DNA of 64,000 bases from Sorex araneus (GCF_027595985.1 NC_073306.1:100475426-100539425), one strand, 5' to 3'. Positions 12,834 to 26,640 are shown, counted from the first letter of the stretch. A program made the numbers and translations. The notes: generated by a model from the sequence alone, not told the origin.

Positions 12834-13258
12834 CATAGGTAACATTTCAACACATAGGACAGGAGCCAGGGAAGTTCTCAAAGCAAATGGCAGAGAAAAA
12901 ATTTGAAATACGAAGCTCCCAAGTGTATCAACCAGAATGACAAATTTTTATAGTCAGCTAATGACTTCTTAACTGCAATTTACTCATAGTCTGACATACA
13001 TGTAGTCTCAACAAACACAAGTGAAAAATATGACTTAGTTATTTCTTCTTTTCGGTCAGGGCTTTACTTTTCCCTGATATAAAGGTAATTTCACAAGTAG
13101 GCTAGTCTTCATCACCCACTTTGTAATAATCCCCAATGTCCTGTAGTAGGTTTGGATATACCTACCTTATGGATAAACAGTTGATGGAACTGTTAATTAA
13201 GGACAGTTGTTCTTGACCCATAGAATGTCATTTTACCCATATCTGTCCCTATATACGT

Positions 13259-13435
13259 GGGCTGGGGCAATAGCACATCAAGTAGGGTACTTGCCTAGCA
13301 AACAGGCAATCCTGGCTCAATCTCTGGCACTTCACATAGTCCCCCAAGCACCGCTGTGAGTAATCACTGAATGGAAAGCCAGGAGTAAGCCCTAAGCATC
13401 ATCAGGCATAACCCCAAAACCAATCAATAAAATAA
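13259..13435 (+). mobile_element. SOR-type SINE, diverged
   Basis: Head gggctggggcaatagcacat, B-box region tggctcaatctctgg, body catagtcccccaagcaccgc and gaaagccaggagtaagccct, tail caggcataaccccaaaacc. Confidence 0.9.
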
Positions 13436-14427
13436 TAAGACAACATTATCTAGCAAAATTAACTCCTATTAATGTAAAGGATTTCATTAAGTTAGAAGTT
13501 AGTTTGCTTTAATATTGGTTGTAGCTGAAGTAGCATGATGACAATAGTTTTGGGGTTCATGTTACTGGTGTACTAAATTACTGTCCTGCTCCCCACCAGC
13601 ACAGTGTCCAAGACCCTCCACCACTGTCCTGAAGTAACATCTGGTCTCTCTCACCAGTCCCCCAAACCCACGCCTCTCAGTTCTGTGTTAAAACTCCAAA
13701 AAGGTATTATTAAATAGACTTTGCTTTGTTAAATAAAAGGAGAGTTTGACAAATTCAAAGACATTTCCTTTGGAAAATGAAAAAGGATTATTGATGAGAG
13801 TCTCCATTTCACTCATGCTAAAGCATTTAAGCCCCAATGCTTTAAATTACATTTAGTTTTATTCAAATAATGCCACACCTTTACTATTTTCTCAACTCCA
13901 CACTAGCTGAAAATGTCTATTCCTCTAGATATAGAATGTCAGAAATGCATATTTGACATTTATGAATATTTAATGTTGACACAAAAGCTTTCTGCCCATG
14001 AAATGTATTATATATACACAATTTTTCTGCCAAATACAGTGATTTATAATTGTTTGATCTCATTTTCAGTTGACAGTTCTTTCTTGCCTTTGTTCCCCCA
14101 ATAATAGTTGACTAATAATTTCTTTTCAAATGTTATCTATAAATATCTCACTAAAGATCCTCAAAGACACTTTTCATTTGCATTTTTAGGTATAAAAACA
14201 GCACACTTTAAAATCCCTGTCATTACCAAACTGCCTTGTGCAGAAGTATTTTATTTTAGTTAAAAGTCTAGAATCATGCCACTAAAACCTGGGGAAAACT
14301 GACTTCAGGCTTATTTTTGTCTTGACCTAGTCATCCATGGGTGTCAAAAGTCTAAATCTTACTGGATTTCATGATATTTCTTCAGTTATATTTATGTCAC
14401 TCATATGTCACTCATATTAAATAAATA

Positions 14428-14590
14428 TGGTCGACCTGGGTTTGATTCCTCCATCCCTCTTGGAGAGCCCAACAAGCTACCGAGAGTATCCCACCTGCCT
14501 GGCAGAGCCTGGCAAGCTACCCATGGTGTATTCGAAATGCCAAAAATAATAACAAGTCTCACAATGAAGATGTTACCAGACGTTAGACAG
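14428..14590 (+). mobile_element. Second-type SINE, truncated at both ends
   Basis: Starts inside the head at the B box (gggtttgattcctccatccc). It then shows the repeated 'gag(a)gccc(a)acaagctacc' units and ggtgtattcgaaatgcc. The 3' end stops soon after atgttacc. The ORFs on both strands here are element-derived. Confidence 0.9.
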
Positions 14591-15027
14591 TAAATATTAA
14601 ATAAAAGGTTAAGAATCATGAGTGATAATAATGAAATACAACTCTCGTACATTGCTGGCAGAAAAGGAAATTCTGGGAAACTGTGAGGGAATGGGAAGCA
14701 AGCATGATGTTAAAGGGTATGATTTGGGGTGGGGGGTGATGATGGAACTGTTTTAAAATTATTTTTGACTATTTTTAAAGTAAACTGGTGCAGTATACAC
14801 AACTTAAACAAGGTAAAATTGTACTTATCATATGAGTGAATTTTAGCGAATTACGTGACATACTTCAATAAAACCATTCAAATAAAACCCATTCAAAAAC
14901 TAGTGGGAATTACATGCTAGTTTTTATTTCAATATAGGTAACAAAGTTCCATAAATATCAGAAAATATCAGAAGCCTAGAATTTATATTGTTCTTCTTCC
15001 TCATAAGACTTCCAGATATGTATTATT

Positions 15028-15221
15028 GGGGCCAGAGTGATAGTACAGCGGGTAGGGCATTTGTCTTGCACACAGCCAACCTGGGTTTGATTCCCAGCAT
15101 CCCATATGGTCCCCCAAGCACCGCCAGAAGTAATTTTTGAGTGCAAAGCCAGGAGTAAGCCCTGAGCATCACTGGGTGTGACCCAAAAAGCAAAAAACAA
15201 AACAAAACAAAACAAAAACCT
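15028..15221 (+). mobile_element. SOR-type SINE with target-site duplication
   Basis: ggggccagagtgatagtaca head to an (AAAAC)n tail. atatgtattatt flanks it on both sides (about 15015 and about 15223). Confidence 0.95.
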
Positions 15222-16009
15222 AAATATGTATTATTTATTTTCTACCATTTTAGTTTGGGTAAAGGAATTATTGAGAAATAATGGAAGGGGGTGGGAAATT
15301 CCTATTAAAGTGCAGAAAGACAAATAATTATTCTTTGCGAGTGCTAATATCAATTAAGATAAACATTCCATGAGAATTCTAATATAAAAGAGGCAGTCTA
15401 CTTTTGAAAATTTAATTAAAACTTTTAATTAAAATAAAAATTAACTTGAGTTCATTTAGTGAAAGAGAAGCAATGGAGGGATAATAAAGATGTACAAATA
15501 ACTGTGCTGTTTCTAGTTCTTGCACCTACCTTTTATCTCAACTATTATTCCACTTCTACTTTCATTTTCCTACTTCTTAAGTAGTTTTATTCTTCATTTA
15601 ACTTGACAATAAGTATAAAATAGTACTTGCAGTCATCAGATATAAAAGTGTCAGCACACTTACAACTGATCTTTGGTAATTTATGAGTAGCAGAGGACTT
15701 AAATTAATATAAATTCCCTCTAGGTTAAAAACATAAACCTTCAAGAAAATCTGCTCAATTTGTGGATTCATGTATTTGCAAATACAATCCTATAATATTA
15801 ATTTAGTCCTTTAAAAATTATAGTCACTGCATAAATTTTGTCACTTCTCAATTGTGTTAGCTATTCTGGGTTCCTTGCATAATCAGTAGAGCTTGATTTC
15901 TTTCCTAAAGTACATTTAGATAGATAAAAATATCATTCCTTTTAGGATAATTATCTCTCAGGGCCTCACACTTGCTCTACCACTGACTCTATCAGTGAGA
16001 TTTTTTATT

Positions 16010-16182
16010 TTTTGCTTTTGTCTAGGAGCCATACTCAGAAGTGCTCAGAGCTGACTCTTGATTCTGCACTCAGAGATCTATCCTGGCAGTGCTCGGGGGA
16101 CCATATGTAGTGCCAGGAATTGAACTGAAGTCAGCCAATGAGCAAAGGAAGTGCCTTACTCCCTGTATTATTTCTTCAGCCC
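16010..16182 (-). mobile_element. SOR-type SINE, reverse, diverged
   Basis: Reverse hallmarks: agccatactcagaagtgctc, cagtgctcgggggaccatat, ttatttcttcagcccatt. Confidence 0.88.
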
Positions 16183-16442
16183 ATTTTATAAAGGAAAAGA
16201 AAAAGAACTCACTCTGTTGTTTTTGAAAACTTAAATTTGAATTTAAAAATTAAATTAAGACTTTGTAAAATCATATTGAGTAATGCTTACTATATACTTA
16301 CTAAAAATACATATACTTCTACATATACAATTCTATAAATGCTTTGTATAATATAAAATGCACAGTAAAAAGAACATCAAACAATTTCATTACATCAGTA
16401 AACCCAATGCTGATAATCAGATTATCTCATAAACTAAGAGAG

Positions 16443-16635
16443 GACTGGACCAGAGTGATAGTACAGCAGGTAGGGTACTTGCCTTAAACACTGCGACCCA
16501 GGTTCAATCCCCAGCACCCCATATGGTCCCCTGAGTACCACCAGGTGTAATCTCTGAGCACAGAGCCAGGAGTAAACCCTGAGAACTGCCCAGTATAGCC
16601 CAAATGCCTATCCAACCTCTCCCCACCAAAAAGTA
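16443..16635 (+). mobile_element. SOR-type SINE
   Basis: ggactggaccagagtgatag head, caggttcaatccccagcacc B-box region, atatggtcccctgagtacca body. The 3' end is diverged (cagtatagcccaaatgcc). Confidence 0.93.
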
Positions 16636-16774
16636 AGCAGGTGGGAGAATATTAAATGACTTCAAATTTTCTGATTCCTGGTATATTAAATATTGATGGG
16701 CAGAATAGTCTAAGTGAGATTATAAAATCATGGTATCTGCTAAAATTTGCATGTTAAAAAGTAATGCTGTCAGT

Positions 16775-17350
16775 CAAAAATGTAGAAATAGCCCAAATGT
16801 TCATCACTGATGAATAAATAAATAGAAAATGGTATGCCTACAAAAGGAATACTATTCAGCAAAGAAAGGACAATTACTGATACATGCCACAACACTGTGA
16901 ACCTTAAAAACAAGTAAAAGTGGGATTGGAGCGATAGTACAGTGAGTAAGGCATCTTGCACACAGCCAACCAAGGTTCAATCCCCAGCATCCCGTATGGT
17001 TCCCTGAGCACTTCTAGGAGTTGATTCTAGAGTGCAGAGCCAGGAGTAACTCCTGAGTATCACCTAGTATGACCCAAAAAGCCAAAAATAAAATAAAAAT
17101 AAACAAATGAAAAAGTCCACATATTACATAATTCTATGTGGAGTAAACATTCATAATAGGCAAATTCATAGACACAGAATCTAAGTAAATGAATGGATAG
17201 TTGGAGGTAGAAGTTTGAGAGAAAACGGAAAATGACTGCTGATGAGTATGAAATTTCTTTGGGGGTTAATACAAATGTCTGGGAATTGATTATAACAATT
17301 GTTGCTCAAGGTTGTGAAAACAGCAAAAACTATCAAACTATTTACTTAAT
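16775..17350 (+). mobile_element. Old L1 3' end (ORF2 terminus/3' UTR) interrupted by a SINE
   Basis: The left part reads gcccaaatgttcatcactga ... tactattcagcaaagaaagg, the familiar 3' end of mammalian L1. After the SINE at 16922-17095 the L1 resumes with ttacataattctatgtggag and the diagnostic gacacagaatctaagtaaa stretch. Old and non-functional. The exact right boundary is uncertain. Confidence 0.75.
16922..17095 (+). mobile_element. SOR-type SINE nested in L1
   Basis: ggattggagcgatagtacag head, aaggttcaatccccagcatc, gtatggttccctgagcactt, tatgacccaaaaagcc and an A-rich tail. It splits the L1 remnant, so it is the younger insertion. Confidence 0.93.
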
Positions 17351-18174
17351 AAAGTAAAATAACTATTTAACAAAGTCATTAGAAAAAATTTAAAGGAAAC
17401 AAAGAATCAAAACTGACAAAAGAGCAAAGTAATTGGACCTTCTCAAGGGAGCATGCCTTTTTTTTTTTTAATACACTGGGGTACAAAGAGAGAACAAAAC
17501 CATGGACAGTTGCCGGCCCTATCCTCACTTTGACATTTGGCTTTGTCCCTACTGGTGATGTAACAATAACTGTAAACACAGTTAATATGGTAAATCACCA
17601 AAATCTGTTGGCTGCTCTCTCCCTGGAGAATGGGCACAGTTTCCACTTACAAGTAAGTGCAAGCACACACCATAGCTAGCCAGAGAGACCATGTCCCAAA
17701 TGGTCAGGTGCAGTGTAGGCCTCAGAAGCATGGCTCACCACCTATCGGGTTTTCCTTTTGCTATACAGCAGCCCAAGAAAAGACCAGAGAACAGTGCCAA
17801 CAAGCTCCACAGAACCAGTGTCTAAAAAAAAAAAGTCACTCCATCCCTAAATCCATGTGACACCCTAGTAAACCTCTGCATTCCTCTGCAGGGGAAGCTC
17901 TGAGATTCTAAAGATGATAATGTTACAAGAATGGCAGAAACACTAACAATACACACTCACCTACTGATTTATTCAACTAACAAAACTACCTTTATTTTAA
18001 AGAAAGTAGTAGGGAAGAGGCTGGGGTCTTTGGTAAATGTTACAATGGGCTCAAAAGAATAACTGGGAGAATCTCCACTTTCCTGTCATTTCAATAGCTA
18101 CATTCATACAAGTACAGGCACAGTTATTTATATGTAAAATTATGTGAGGTTGTCTATTGTAGGGAAATTTAGCA

Positions 18175-18420
18175 AAAGCATAAGAGCATGAGGTTGAGCC
18201 AAGATAATCTAAATGAATTTACATCATGGTTGGGATTCTAGCTGAGAACACGACCTGCAGTGAGTTACTTCAGTCCATTGGTGCCTCATTTTCTTCATCT
18301 ATAAAAGTCCAGGCTATGATAGCATTTACCTCATCAGACTTCTGTGATGATTAAATGAGTCTGAGGAAAGCACTTAGGTTGATGCTTGGCACACAGAAAT
18401 TTCAATATAAATTATAAAGG
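18175..18420 (+). repeat. MIR element
   Basis: Order matches MIR: 'gggattctagctgagaacac', 'gagttacttcagtcc', 'gcctcattttcttcatctat', 'tagcatttacctcatc', 'gatgattaaatgagt', 'agcacttaggttgatgcttg', 'gcacacag'. This is an ancient mammal-wide SINE. Confidence 0.8.
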
Positions 18421-18540
18421 TCCAATTACTTTGCTCTTTTTCAGCAAAAAAGTATCATTATTTCTTATTCTTTTACACATGATTGATTGTTATTAAACAA
18501 CTACTTTTATCTCACCACAGAACTTTTCGAAACTATTAAG

Positions 18541-18690
18541 GGAGCAAAGAGATAACTCAGGGGTCGGGGATGCGTGTCTTGCAAGAGCAAGGACCCGAAT
18601 GAAATCCCCAACAATTCACACTCTCTCTCTCATCCAGCACTGCCCAGTGTAGATCTGAAGGCTCCCAAACATTGAGTGTGGTCTTGGTGC
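18541..18690 (+). mobile_element. Diverged SINE-like element, unassigned
   Basis: gggagcaaagagataactca followed by tcttgcaagagcaaggaccc resembles a decayed tRNA-like head. The following cattgagtgtggtcttggtg resembles the block after the element at 27332. Family unknown. Confidence 0.4.
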
Positions 18691-18920
18691 CCCCCTGCAC
18701 TGCTGCACTGCACTGAATCATCTAACCTGGTTAGCCAAGTAGCCCAAGAAGGAAACCCTGGGTCCCCTGAGCACTACTTAGAAGCCCCCTCCTAAAATCC
18801 TAAAATACCATTCCTACCATTACAACAGCCTACACCAATCACAATGCCCCTTCCTCCCTGACAAAACATCCTGTCTTTTGTCATTACATACCAGATTCTA
18901 GATTTTTGGTGTTTCAGATA

Positions 18921-18942
18921 CACACACACACACACACACACA
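18921..18942. repeat. (CA)n microsatellite
   Basis: Eleven perfect CA units. Confidence 0.97.
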
Positions 18943-20179
18943 TGCTGTTATATCTATGTATCTAAAAAAACTGGATACTGACTACAAAAACTGTATTCTT
19001 CAACATCCCTTCAGATAAATTCTTGAGAGTAAAAAAAAAAAACCCACAGAAAATGGGAAGAAAGAAATTTAATGAAAGAAAAACCATGGTGACAATGACA
19101 AAGCAGTCTGCTCTTGAGTCATCAAAAGCTGAAGTTTCAAAGTTTTCTTTTGTTTCCTGTCTTCCACTTTCTCCTTCCCTTTCATTTTCTTCCTTCTATT
19201 TCCTGCCACTTCTGGAAGTTACATAGCTTACTAGCACCCATTTCCAGATACTGCTATTGTTATTAGAGTATTTGCTAGTAGAGCAAATGTGAGACCATGG
19301 CTATATGTAACTAGTTAAAAGTAACCACTCTGTTTTTAATTATAATTTAGATAGTATGTTAAATAATGTTGGAGTTTATAAGTACTGATATGCAAAGTCA
19401 CTCTTCCCGACCACCAACATGCCCATGACCACTTACCCCTGTCATCTCTAGTCCAGTCTTCATTCCACTTTGCCTCTTAAACTCTGCATTAAATAAAGTT
19501 TGTCATGTCCTTCAGACCAAATGTTTCTATTTTTTCCAGTTCAAAGAGATCCATTCCTTATGCCAAAGCCTCTTAATATCTTCCTTTCTAAACTAGTTCT
19601 CAAAAAATGGTGACAATATGCAATGCGTTTAAAAAGGAAAAGGCCCTATTTTAAAGTCGAATCTCTACAAGAGCAGGTTCTCAGTCTGAAAAGCTTACAC
19701 TAAACCCTGCAAGGATTTCAAACCTTGCTGCACAGCAAAAGCACTTAGCGCTTGAAATGATCAATGCCTGGACCTGCCTAAACCAATGAAAACAGGATTT
19801 CTGGGGTTGAGGCAGCTTGTAAAGGGCTCCAGGTGATTCAATGTGTGGTTTCTGAGTGAAGTAAATAAACTACAGACCACCTTCAATAATTGTACATCCT
19901 AGTATATAAACATAAAATGTAAAACTTCACTGCTTTTGGTTATTTAGATTGAGATATTTTTATGCACTTCAATCATGACGATGCAAAAACATTTCAAGTG
20001 TCCTGAAATTCCAATAAAGACAATCTTTCTTAGGAATAGCCTAAGCAATGGAATTAAACTTTTCTAGCCGTATTACTTAGCCAAATCTTGGAATAACTTT
20101 TAATTACCCTATTTTCTATTATAACTTTTCTCTTAATCAGACATAGGGCCAAGAATAGGGAATCATAATGGCTAATCTA

Positions 20180-20181
<2 letters not shown>

Positions 20182-20226
<45 letters not shown>
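20182..20226. repeat. (CT)n microsatellite
   Basis: About 22 uninterrupted CT units, likely polymorphic. Confidence 0.98.
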
Positions 20227-20230
<4 letters not shown>

Positions 20231-20406
20231 AACTATTAGGCTTGCACAGCTGGACTGAGGATCACTTGGACTGACCCTTGGCCCTCAATGCACTATTGGG
20301 GAGGCCGCCAAATGAAAATAAAATAAATGGAAATTTAGAATAGAAAATATAAGAACACTTCCTGCATATTGGCAAGGGAAATGGACTACTTTGAAAAATG
20401 TTGCTT

Positions 20407-20486
20407 CCGCCAGGGGTAATTCCTGAGTGAAGAGCCAGGAGTAACCCCTGTGCATCGCCGGGTGTGACCCAAAAACCAAAAAAAAA
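20407..20486 (+). mobile_element. 5'-truncated SOR-type SINE
   Basis: Only the 3' half is present (ccgccaggggtaattcctga to gtgtgacccaaaaaccaaaa plus poly-A). It is flanked by gaaaaatgttgctt at 20393-20406 and by a second copy from 20487, so the truncation happened at insertion. Confidence 0.93.
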
Positions 20487-20502
20487 AAAAATGTTGCTTG
20501 AG

Positions 20503-21390
<888 letters not shown>

Positions 21391-21423
21391 AAAAATGTTG
21401 CTTGAGCATTAAAAAAAATTTGA

Positions 21424-21579
21424 GGGGCTCCTCCCAGTGATTCACAGGAGTTAATCCTGGCTCTATACTCAGAAATCACTCCTGACAGTGCTCGGAACCA
21501 TATGGAATGCTGGGATGGAAACTGGGTCAGCTGTGTGCAAGGCAAGCGCCTTATCCACTGTGCTATCTCTCCAGCTTCC
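21424..21579 (-). mobile_element. SOR-type SINE, reverse
   Basis: Reverse hallmarks: ttaatcctggctctatactc, cagtgctcggaaccatatgg, ctgtgctatctctccagctt. Confidence 0.92.
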
Positions 21580-21649
21580 GCATCTTTATGGGTGTAGAAT
21601 CACACTATAAAATGCACTTCACTGTGGGTCACAGTCCGTAACATCGTGT

Positions 21650-21915
21650 GTCTCTAGTCTGGAACACAAACCCTATGGGTTACTTCTATGAGGTTCAGAG
21701 CTCGAAGCTCTACCATAAACCATGTGACTTTAGGTGAGGTGAGTTAACAGCCTTCTCAGTTTCTTCATCTATAGGAGGGGAAATGAAAGATCTCCCTCTT
21801 TGGCATTTTTATGACTAATAATCACAATAATTTCTAGGAAATAATCCATAGGAAATAATCTCTAGGAAACAGAAGGTATAGTGCCTCATAGAGAGTAAAT
21901 ATTTATAGATATTGT
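21650..21915 (+). repeat. MIR element
   Basis: 'catgtgactttaggtgaggtg', 'tctcagtttcttcatctata' and 'gtgcctcatagagagtaaat' follow the MIR order with gaps. Confidence 0.6.
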
Positions 21916-21934
21916 TACTGTTGTTGCATTCATA

Positions 21935-22184
21935 GCTCTGTAGCACTATAGCACTGCCGTCTTGTTATTCATCGATTTGCTCGAGCAGGCACCAGTAACG
22001 TCTCCATTGTGAAACTTGTAACTGTTTTTGGCATATCGAATATGCCACGGGTAGCTTGCCAGGCTCTGCCATTCGGGCAGGATACACTCAGCAGCTTGCC
22101 GGGCTCTCTGAGAGGGATGGAGGAGTCAAACCTGTGTCAGCTGCGTGAAAGGCAAATGCCCTACCCGCTGTGCTATTGCTCCAA
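21935..22184 (-). mobile_element. Second-type SINE, reverse, with target-site duplication
   Basis: + strand shows the reversed body: tcatcgatttgctcgagcag, ggcatatcgaatatgccacg, two 'agcttgcc(a/g)ggctctc/g' units, and ctgtgctattgctcca at the head end. ttgcattcata occurs at 21924-21934 and 22185-22195. Confidence 0.95.
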
Positions 22185-23107
22185 TTGCATTCATATAAAG
22201 ATTTTCTTCATAAACCTTGAAAGAACATGCTTCATCTTTCTGCTTCCCTACCTCTAAGTAATTTCTAAATTCAGTGATTTTCTTCTGCAGCCAAACACAA
22301 GAACTATTCTTTCTATGGTATCCCCCACCTCCTCAGCTTGGTACTAGTACAGTCTCCTCTGTTGTGAAACAGCTTCCCTTTTTCTTCTTTGCACACCCCT
22401 CTAGCCCCAACCCAGCTTTCTCTAGTTAAGTCAATGATCACGTGCATGGAATGAATAGTCTCTATCACCAGGACTGAACTTTCTTCACCTCCGACCCACA
22501 TTTCTGACCAAGCTCTCACTGTTTATATATCAAAATTCTACCTGGATTGTTCAGGATCCATCATCCTCAACATTTCCATAACTCCTCTTCCTGAATTTCA
22601 GCTAAAAAACTAACATCACCATATTGCCTTTCACTCAAGCAGAAAGCCTCCCTCTTTATTCCATCCTGCTCCTCCTCATCATTATTCTAGTCTACCAGGC
22701 ACTGGGTCCTGCAGCCAAAGGAGTCTGTAATCAAACTCTTTGCTCCATCATCTCTGCAATTGCCTGAATGCCACCACAGTCACGACCACTGACAGATGGA
22801 TCCTATATCTATGTCTCTCCCTACTGTGGTTTACCTGTCAGACTCTTGCCTGAGACATCTTTTTTTTTTCTGAGATATCTTTCTACACCATGTTTTAGAT
22901 AATCTCAGATTCTGCTTCCAAACTCCCCAATCTTTTAGTGGCTCCTTGTCACCCATAGTTTAGTCATAAGCAGAGCACAAGTTATTGCTTACTGTCATAA
23001 ACACAAAAAAATAAAAGACAATAGCTTCTTCCCTTGGGAAACTCACATTCCTCCACACTAAAGTATGTTATTCAAAACCTGTAAGCAAAACCTAAAAAAA
23101 TTGACAT

Positions 23108-23245
23108 TACACTGCCACTGCTGTAGCACTTCCATCTTGTTATTCATTTCTTTGCTCGAGCGGGCACCAGTAATATCTCCATTGTGAGACTTGCTACTGT
23201 ATTTGGCATATCGAATATGCCACAGGTAGCTTACCAGGCTCTGCC
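23108..23245 (-). mobile_element. Second-type SINE, reverse, 5'-truncated
   Basis: Only the 3' part is present: tttctttgctcgagcgggca to ggtagcttaccaggctctgc. It then stops abruptly before the second body repeat and the tRNA head. Confidence 0.9.
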
Positions 23246-23475
23246 GTAGTTAGAAACCTGATCTTTTGGAGAGATCTCTAAAGATTTGCAATGATCCAGC
23301 CCTAAACCACACTTTCCCAGGATATTCCTCAAACCTGGGCCCCCCAAGTTACTGGCACAATTCAACACTCAATTCCCGACCTCCTCTTTACCTTTCAGTC
23401 TGCTAGAAGCCTTTCTAAAGTCTTTCTCCAACTTGCCTACTGACACACTTACTCTTACTTTAAGACTTAGTGAAG

Positions 23476-23662
23476 GGGTTGGGGTACTGCAGACAGGGTG
23501 CTTTCCTTGCACACCCCAGGATGCTCAGGGTTTACTCCTCTATCTGCACCCAGGGATCACTCCTGGCAAGTTCTAGGAACCATATGTGGTGTCAGTGATC
23601 AAACTGGGGTCAGTCACATGCAAGGCAAGTGCCCTGCATACTTTATTATCATTCAGACCCCT
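23476..23662 (-). mobile_element. SOR-type SINE, reverse, rearranged start
   Basis: The reverse body is clear from 23517 (gatgctcagggtttactcct, gggatcactcctggcaagtt, aggaaccatatgtggtgtca, attatcattcagaccc). The first ~40 bases (ggggttggggtactgcagac ... ccttgcacacc) look like a forward SINE head, so two partial copies may be fused. Confidence 0.8.
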
Positions 23663-24068
23663 ATATGCCTTCTTCTTGATGCCATTCTTGAAATGAGTTC
23701 TTTCTCCTCCAAGGTCTCATACAAATTTTGTTGGGAAATCAGGCTATTCTAACATTCATTATGACACACTGTTATTATTAAGATTCCTACCCACAAACCT
23801 GTCCAAAAGCTATAGCATTCAGATTGTGGAAAGCACATAATAAGAGTTCAACAAATCTTTGTCAAATGAGAGATCATACATAGAAAATCTATTTACCTAA
23901 ATCTCCCATATGCTAAAATGATGATCAAATGACTTTCATTCAACAGAAAAAATTGAGTGCATTTAGAAGGCATTGTGGGACAAAGGAGATGCAGCCCCCA
24001 CCTCTATGAAATCTAAAGTGTCCATCACAAAATCTGAAGAGCTAATCAAATACATATGTAAAATTAGT

Positions 24069-24303
24069 CAGTCAGTCACTGTCATCCCATTGCTCATCAA
24101 TTTGCTTGTGTGGGCACCAGTAATGTCTCCATTGTGGAGACTTGTTACTGTTTTTGGCATATCAAATACGCCACGGGTAGCTTGCCAGGCTCTGCAGTGT
24201 GGGCGGGATACTCTCTGTAGCTTGCTGGGCTCTCTGAGAGGGGCTGAGGAATCGAAGCCTGGTTGGCCTCGTGTAAGGTGAACACCCTACCCCCTGTGCT
24301 ATC
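24069..24303 (-). mobile_element. Second-type SINE, reverse, near full length
   Basis: cagtcactgtcatcccattg, aatttgcttgtgtgggcacc, ggcatatcaaatacgccacg, two 'agcttgc' units, and cctgtgctatc at the head end. Confidence 0.93.
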
Positions 24304-24607
24304 AAGATTCAGTAAGGAAATAACAAATGCTTAAAGGCAACAAACCCTGAGAACTGGTCTGTGGAAATGAGCTTGGAGCAGGGGGATGGCGAGAGTAAGC
24401 TGGGAAGAGGGAACTGGGACAATGGTGGGGGCAGGAACTAGGAACTCCGGTAAAGGGTGCAATGGTGGAAAACTATACCCATAAAACCCTACCAGTAACA
24501 GTTTTGTAAATAATGTCACTTAAAATTTTAAAAAAGAGATTCTATATCTAATAACTAGATTCCTGCTAGATTCTTTCCAGATTTGGTCTTATATATATAT
24601 ATATATT

Positions 24608-24846
24608 TTTTTTTTTTAAATTCTTTTATTAATTCACCATGTGGAAAGTTACAAAGCGTTCAGGTTAAAGTCTCAGTTATACAATGCTCAAACACCCATC
24701 CCTTCACCAGTGCACATATTCCACCACCAAGAATCACGATATACCTCCCCCCTTCCCCCCACCTCCCCAGCCCCCCACCCCGCATGTGTAACTGGTAAAT
24801 TTCACTTTACTTTCACTTTACTTTGATTACATTCAATATTTAAACA
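24608..24846 (-). mobile_element. Shrew L1-like 3' tail, reverse
   Basis: Poly-T at the left, then ttaattcaccatgtggaaag, ttatacaatgctcaaacacc and catcccttcaccagtgcaca: the reverse complement of the L1-like tail shared by the retroposons at 39-44 kb. A pyrimidine-rich stretch follows. Both short plus-strand ORFs here are repeat-derived. Confidence 0.88.
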
Positions 24847-26455
24847 AAAAAAATATTAAATATCCAATGACTCATCACTGGAGCCAGAATAGGAAAAATG
24901 TGGCTCAGAATTGTCACTCATAGCCCTCTGTTTGTCTTTCTCCAGTTATCTCTCTCACAATAAGGTATGTGATTTCTTTGAACATGTCATCCTTGCCGTA
25001 TTTACACAGATGCTTCCTTCCCATTGTAAATATCTGCTCTGAACTTTTCAGTTAGAATCAGGCCCACTTTTTTTGTAAAATAGTTGATTAACAAAAGCTA
25101 AGAATATATCCCAGTCAAAGATCCAAATTCCAGCTTTTAAAATGATTTATTTCACTGCACAGTTTGAGCAACCAGAGATAGTAAAAATACAATTTGGAAA
25201 TTACTTTTTAATAATCTAGAAGCATACACAAGCACACTACCTTTTCCTCCTTTTAACTGCTCAGATTTATATACATATGCTTTTTAAAAAATTAAATTCT
25301 AATAAAATTTAAGTTGCTGTGTTACCACAACTCATAAAAAGCTAAACCCTTACCTTACTAGCTACAATTCATATACATATCCCAGATGGCTCTATGTTTA
25401 AGTAGATGGTTAAGTTTCATCAAGTGAAAATCATGAAGATAACTGAAGCCTAAAAATACACCTTGATTAAGTGCAAACCAGGATCAATTTTCCAATCTAA
25501 CGTTGGAGTGAGGAGGAAAAGTAGGAAGGAAAATGTTTTAGAGAAATAGTGCTACATTCTGAAAGTCAACTACACACTATCCCTGAAAGGGATAATTAAT
25601 ACAAGGAATTTTCTGCTGACTGCTCTGAATTATGTTAAAATCACAGTCCAGAAAAAAAGGACATCCTTTGACATCATATATCTTTGATAGTCCAGATTTT
25701 GCCAAATAGCTTCTCCAAAATCATCCTAGTATAAATATAATGGTAAGCAAAGGGCAAGAAATGGATTAGAGAGAATACAGATTGAGTCTACGATTAAGGA
25801 ACGCTGAAATCTGAAGGAAACTTCAAAATCCTCTGACAAACTGGCAATGGTCTAGTCAAGTCTAGAGACTTTATTTTAAATAGATTTTTTTAACAATTTG
25901 AATAAACTGCCAATATATTAATACAGAATGATTTAATATAAGATCTGAATTTATAAATTCTCATGAAACATTAGAAGATTTAGCAACAATGAGTCCGCAT
26001 TCTTAGAGAATAGTTGCTGGAACCAAATCTTTTGGCCCTCTTTGCTTGGGCATGTTCTCTCTGGTTCCTTCCTCTTACAAATATCTTCCTGACACAGGAT
26101 CAAGACTAACTTGCATTTAAAATTTCACCTATATTTCTCCCAGTTTCCTCCTCAACTTCTGTCAGGAAGTGATACATACAGCAAGATGCTTTGAGGGATA
26201 AAGATTACATTTACAGAACTTTTATAACACTACTTTGTTATAACTGTTATATTTTATTATAGTTTATTTTATTAATCTCTTATTGTACTTAATTTACACA
26301 TTAAACTGGGAATCTTATAAATTATTGCCCTCGGCTATGGAGCAGGATTATAGTATTTGAAGGTTGCTGTCATCAACAAAATATAAATTGTAATTATGTG
26401 TAATTGATGATAATGAAACTTATTGTGGTAGTGATTTCTATATGCATATATGTTA

Positions 26456-26640
26456 ACATACTTACACACATGTAAGTATATAAGTATAAAACATAAAATT
26501 CTGTTGTATCCCTAAATAAAATTGAACTTTAAGGTATAAAATACATAGTTTATGGGTTGCTAAACATACATATTTACATACTTACACATATGTAAATATG
26601 TATAAGTATACATATAAAATTTTGTTGTACCCCTAAATAC
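26456..26640. repeat. Diverged ~120-bp tandem duplication
   Basis: 'catacttacacacatgtaag ... ttctgttgtatccctaaata' (about 26456-26517) recurs as 'catacttacacatatgtaaa ... ttttgttgtacccctaaata' (about 26577-26640). AT-rich, no coding potential. Confidence 0.75.

Noticed and set aside
20182..20226. CRISPR-like or other regularly spaced array
   Set aside because: Only simple microsatellites; no spacer structure, and the genome is mammalian.
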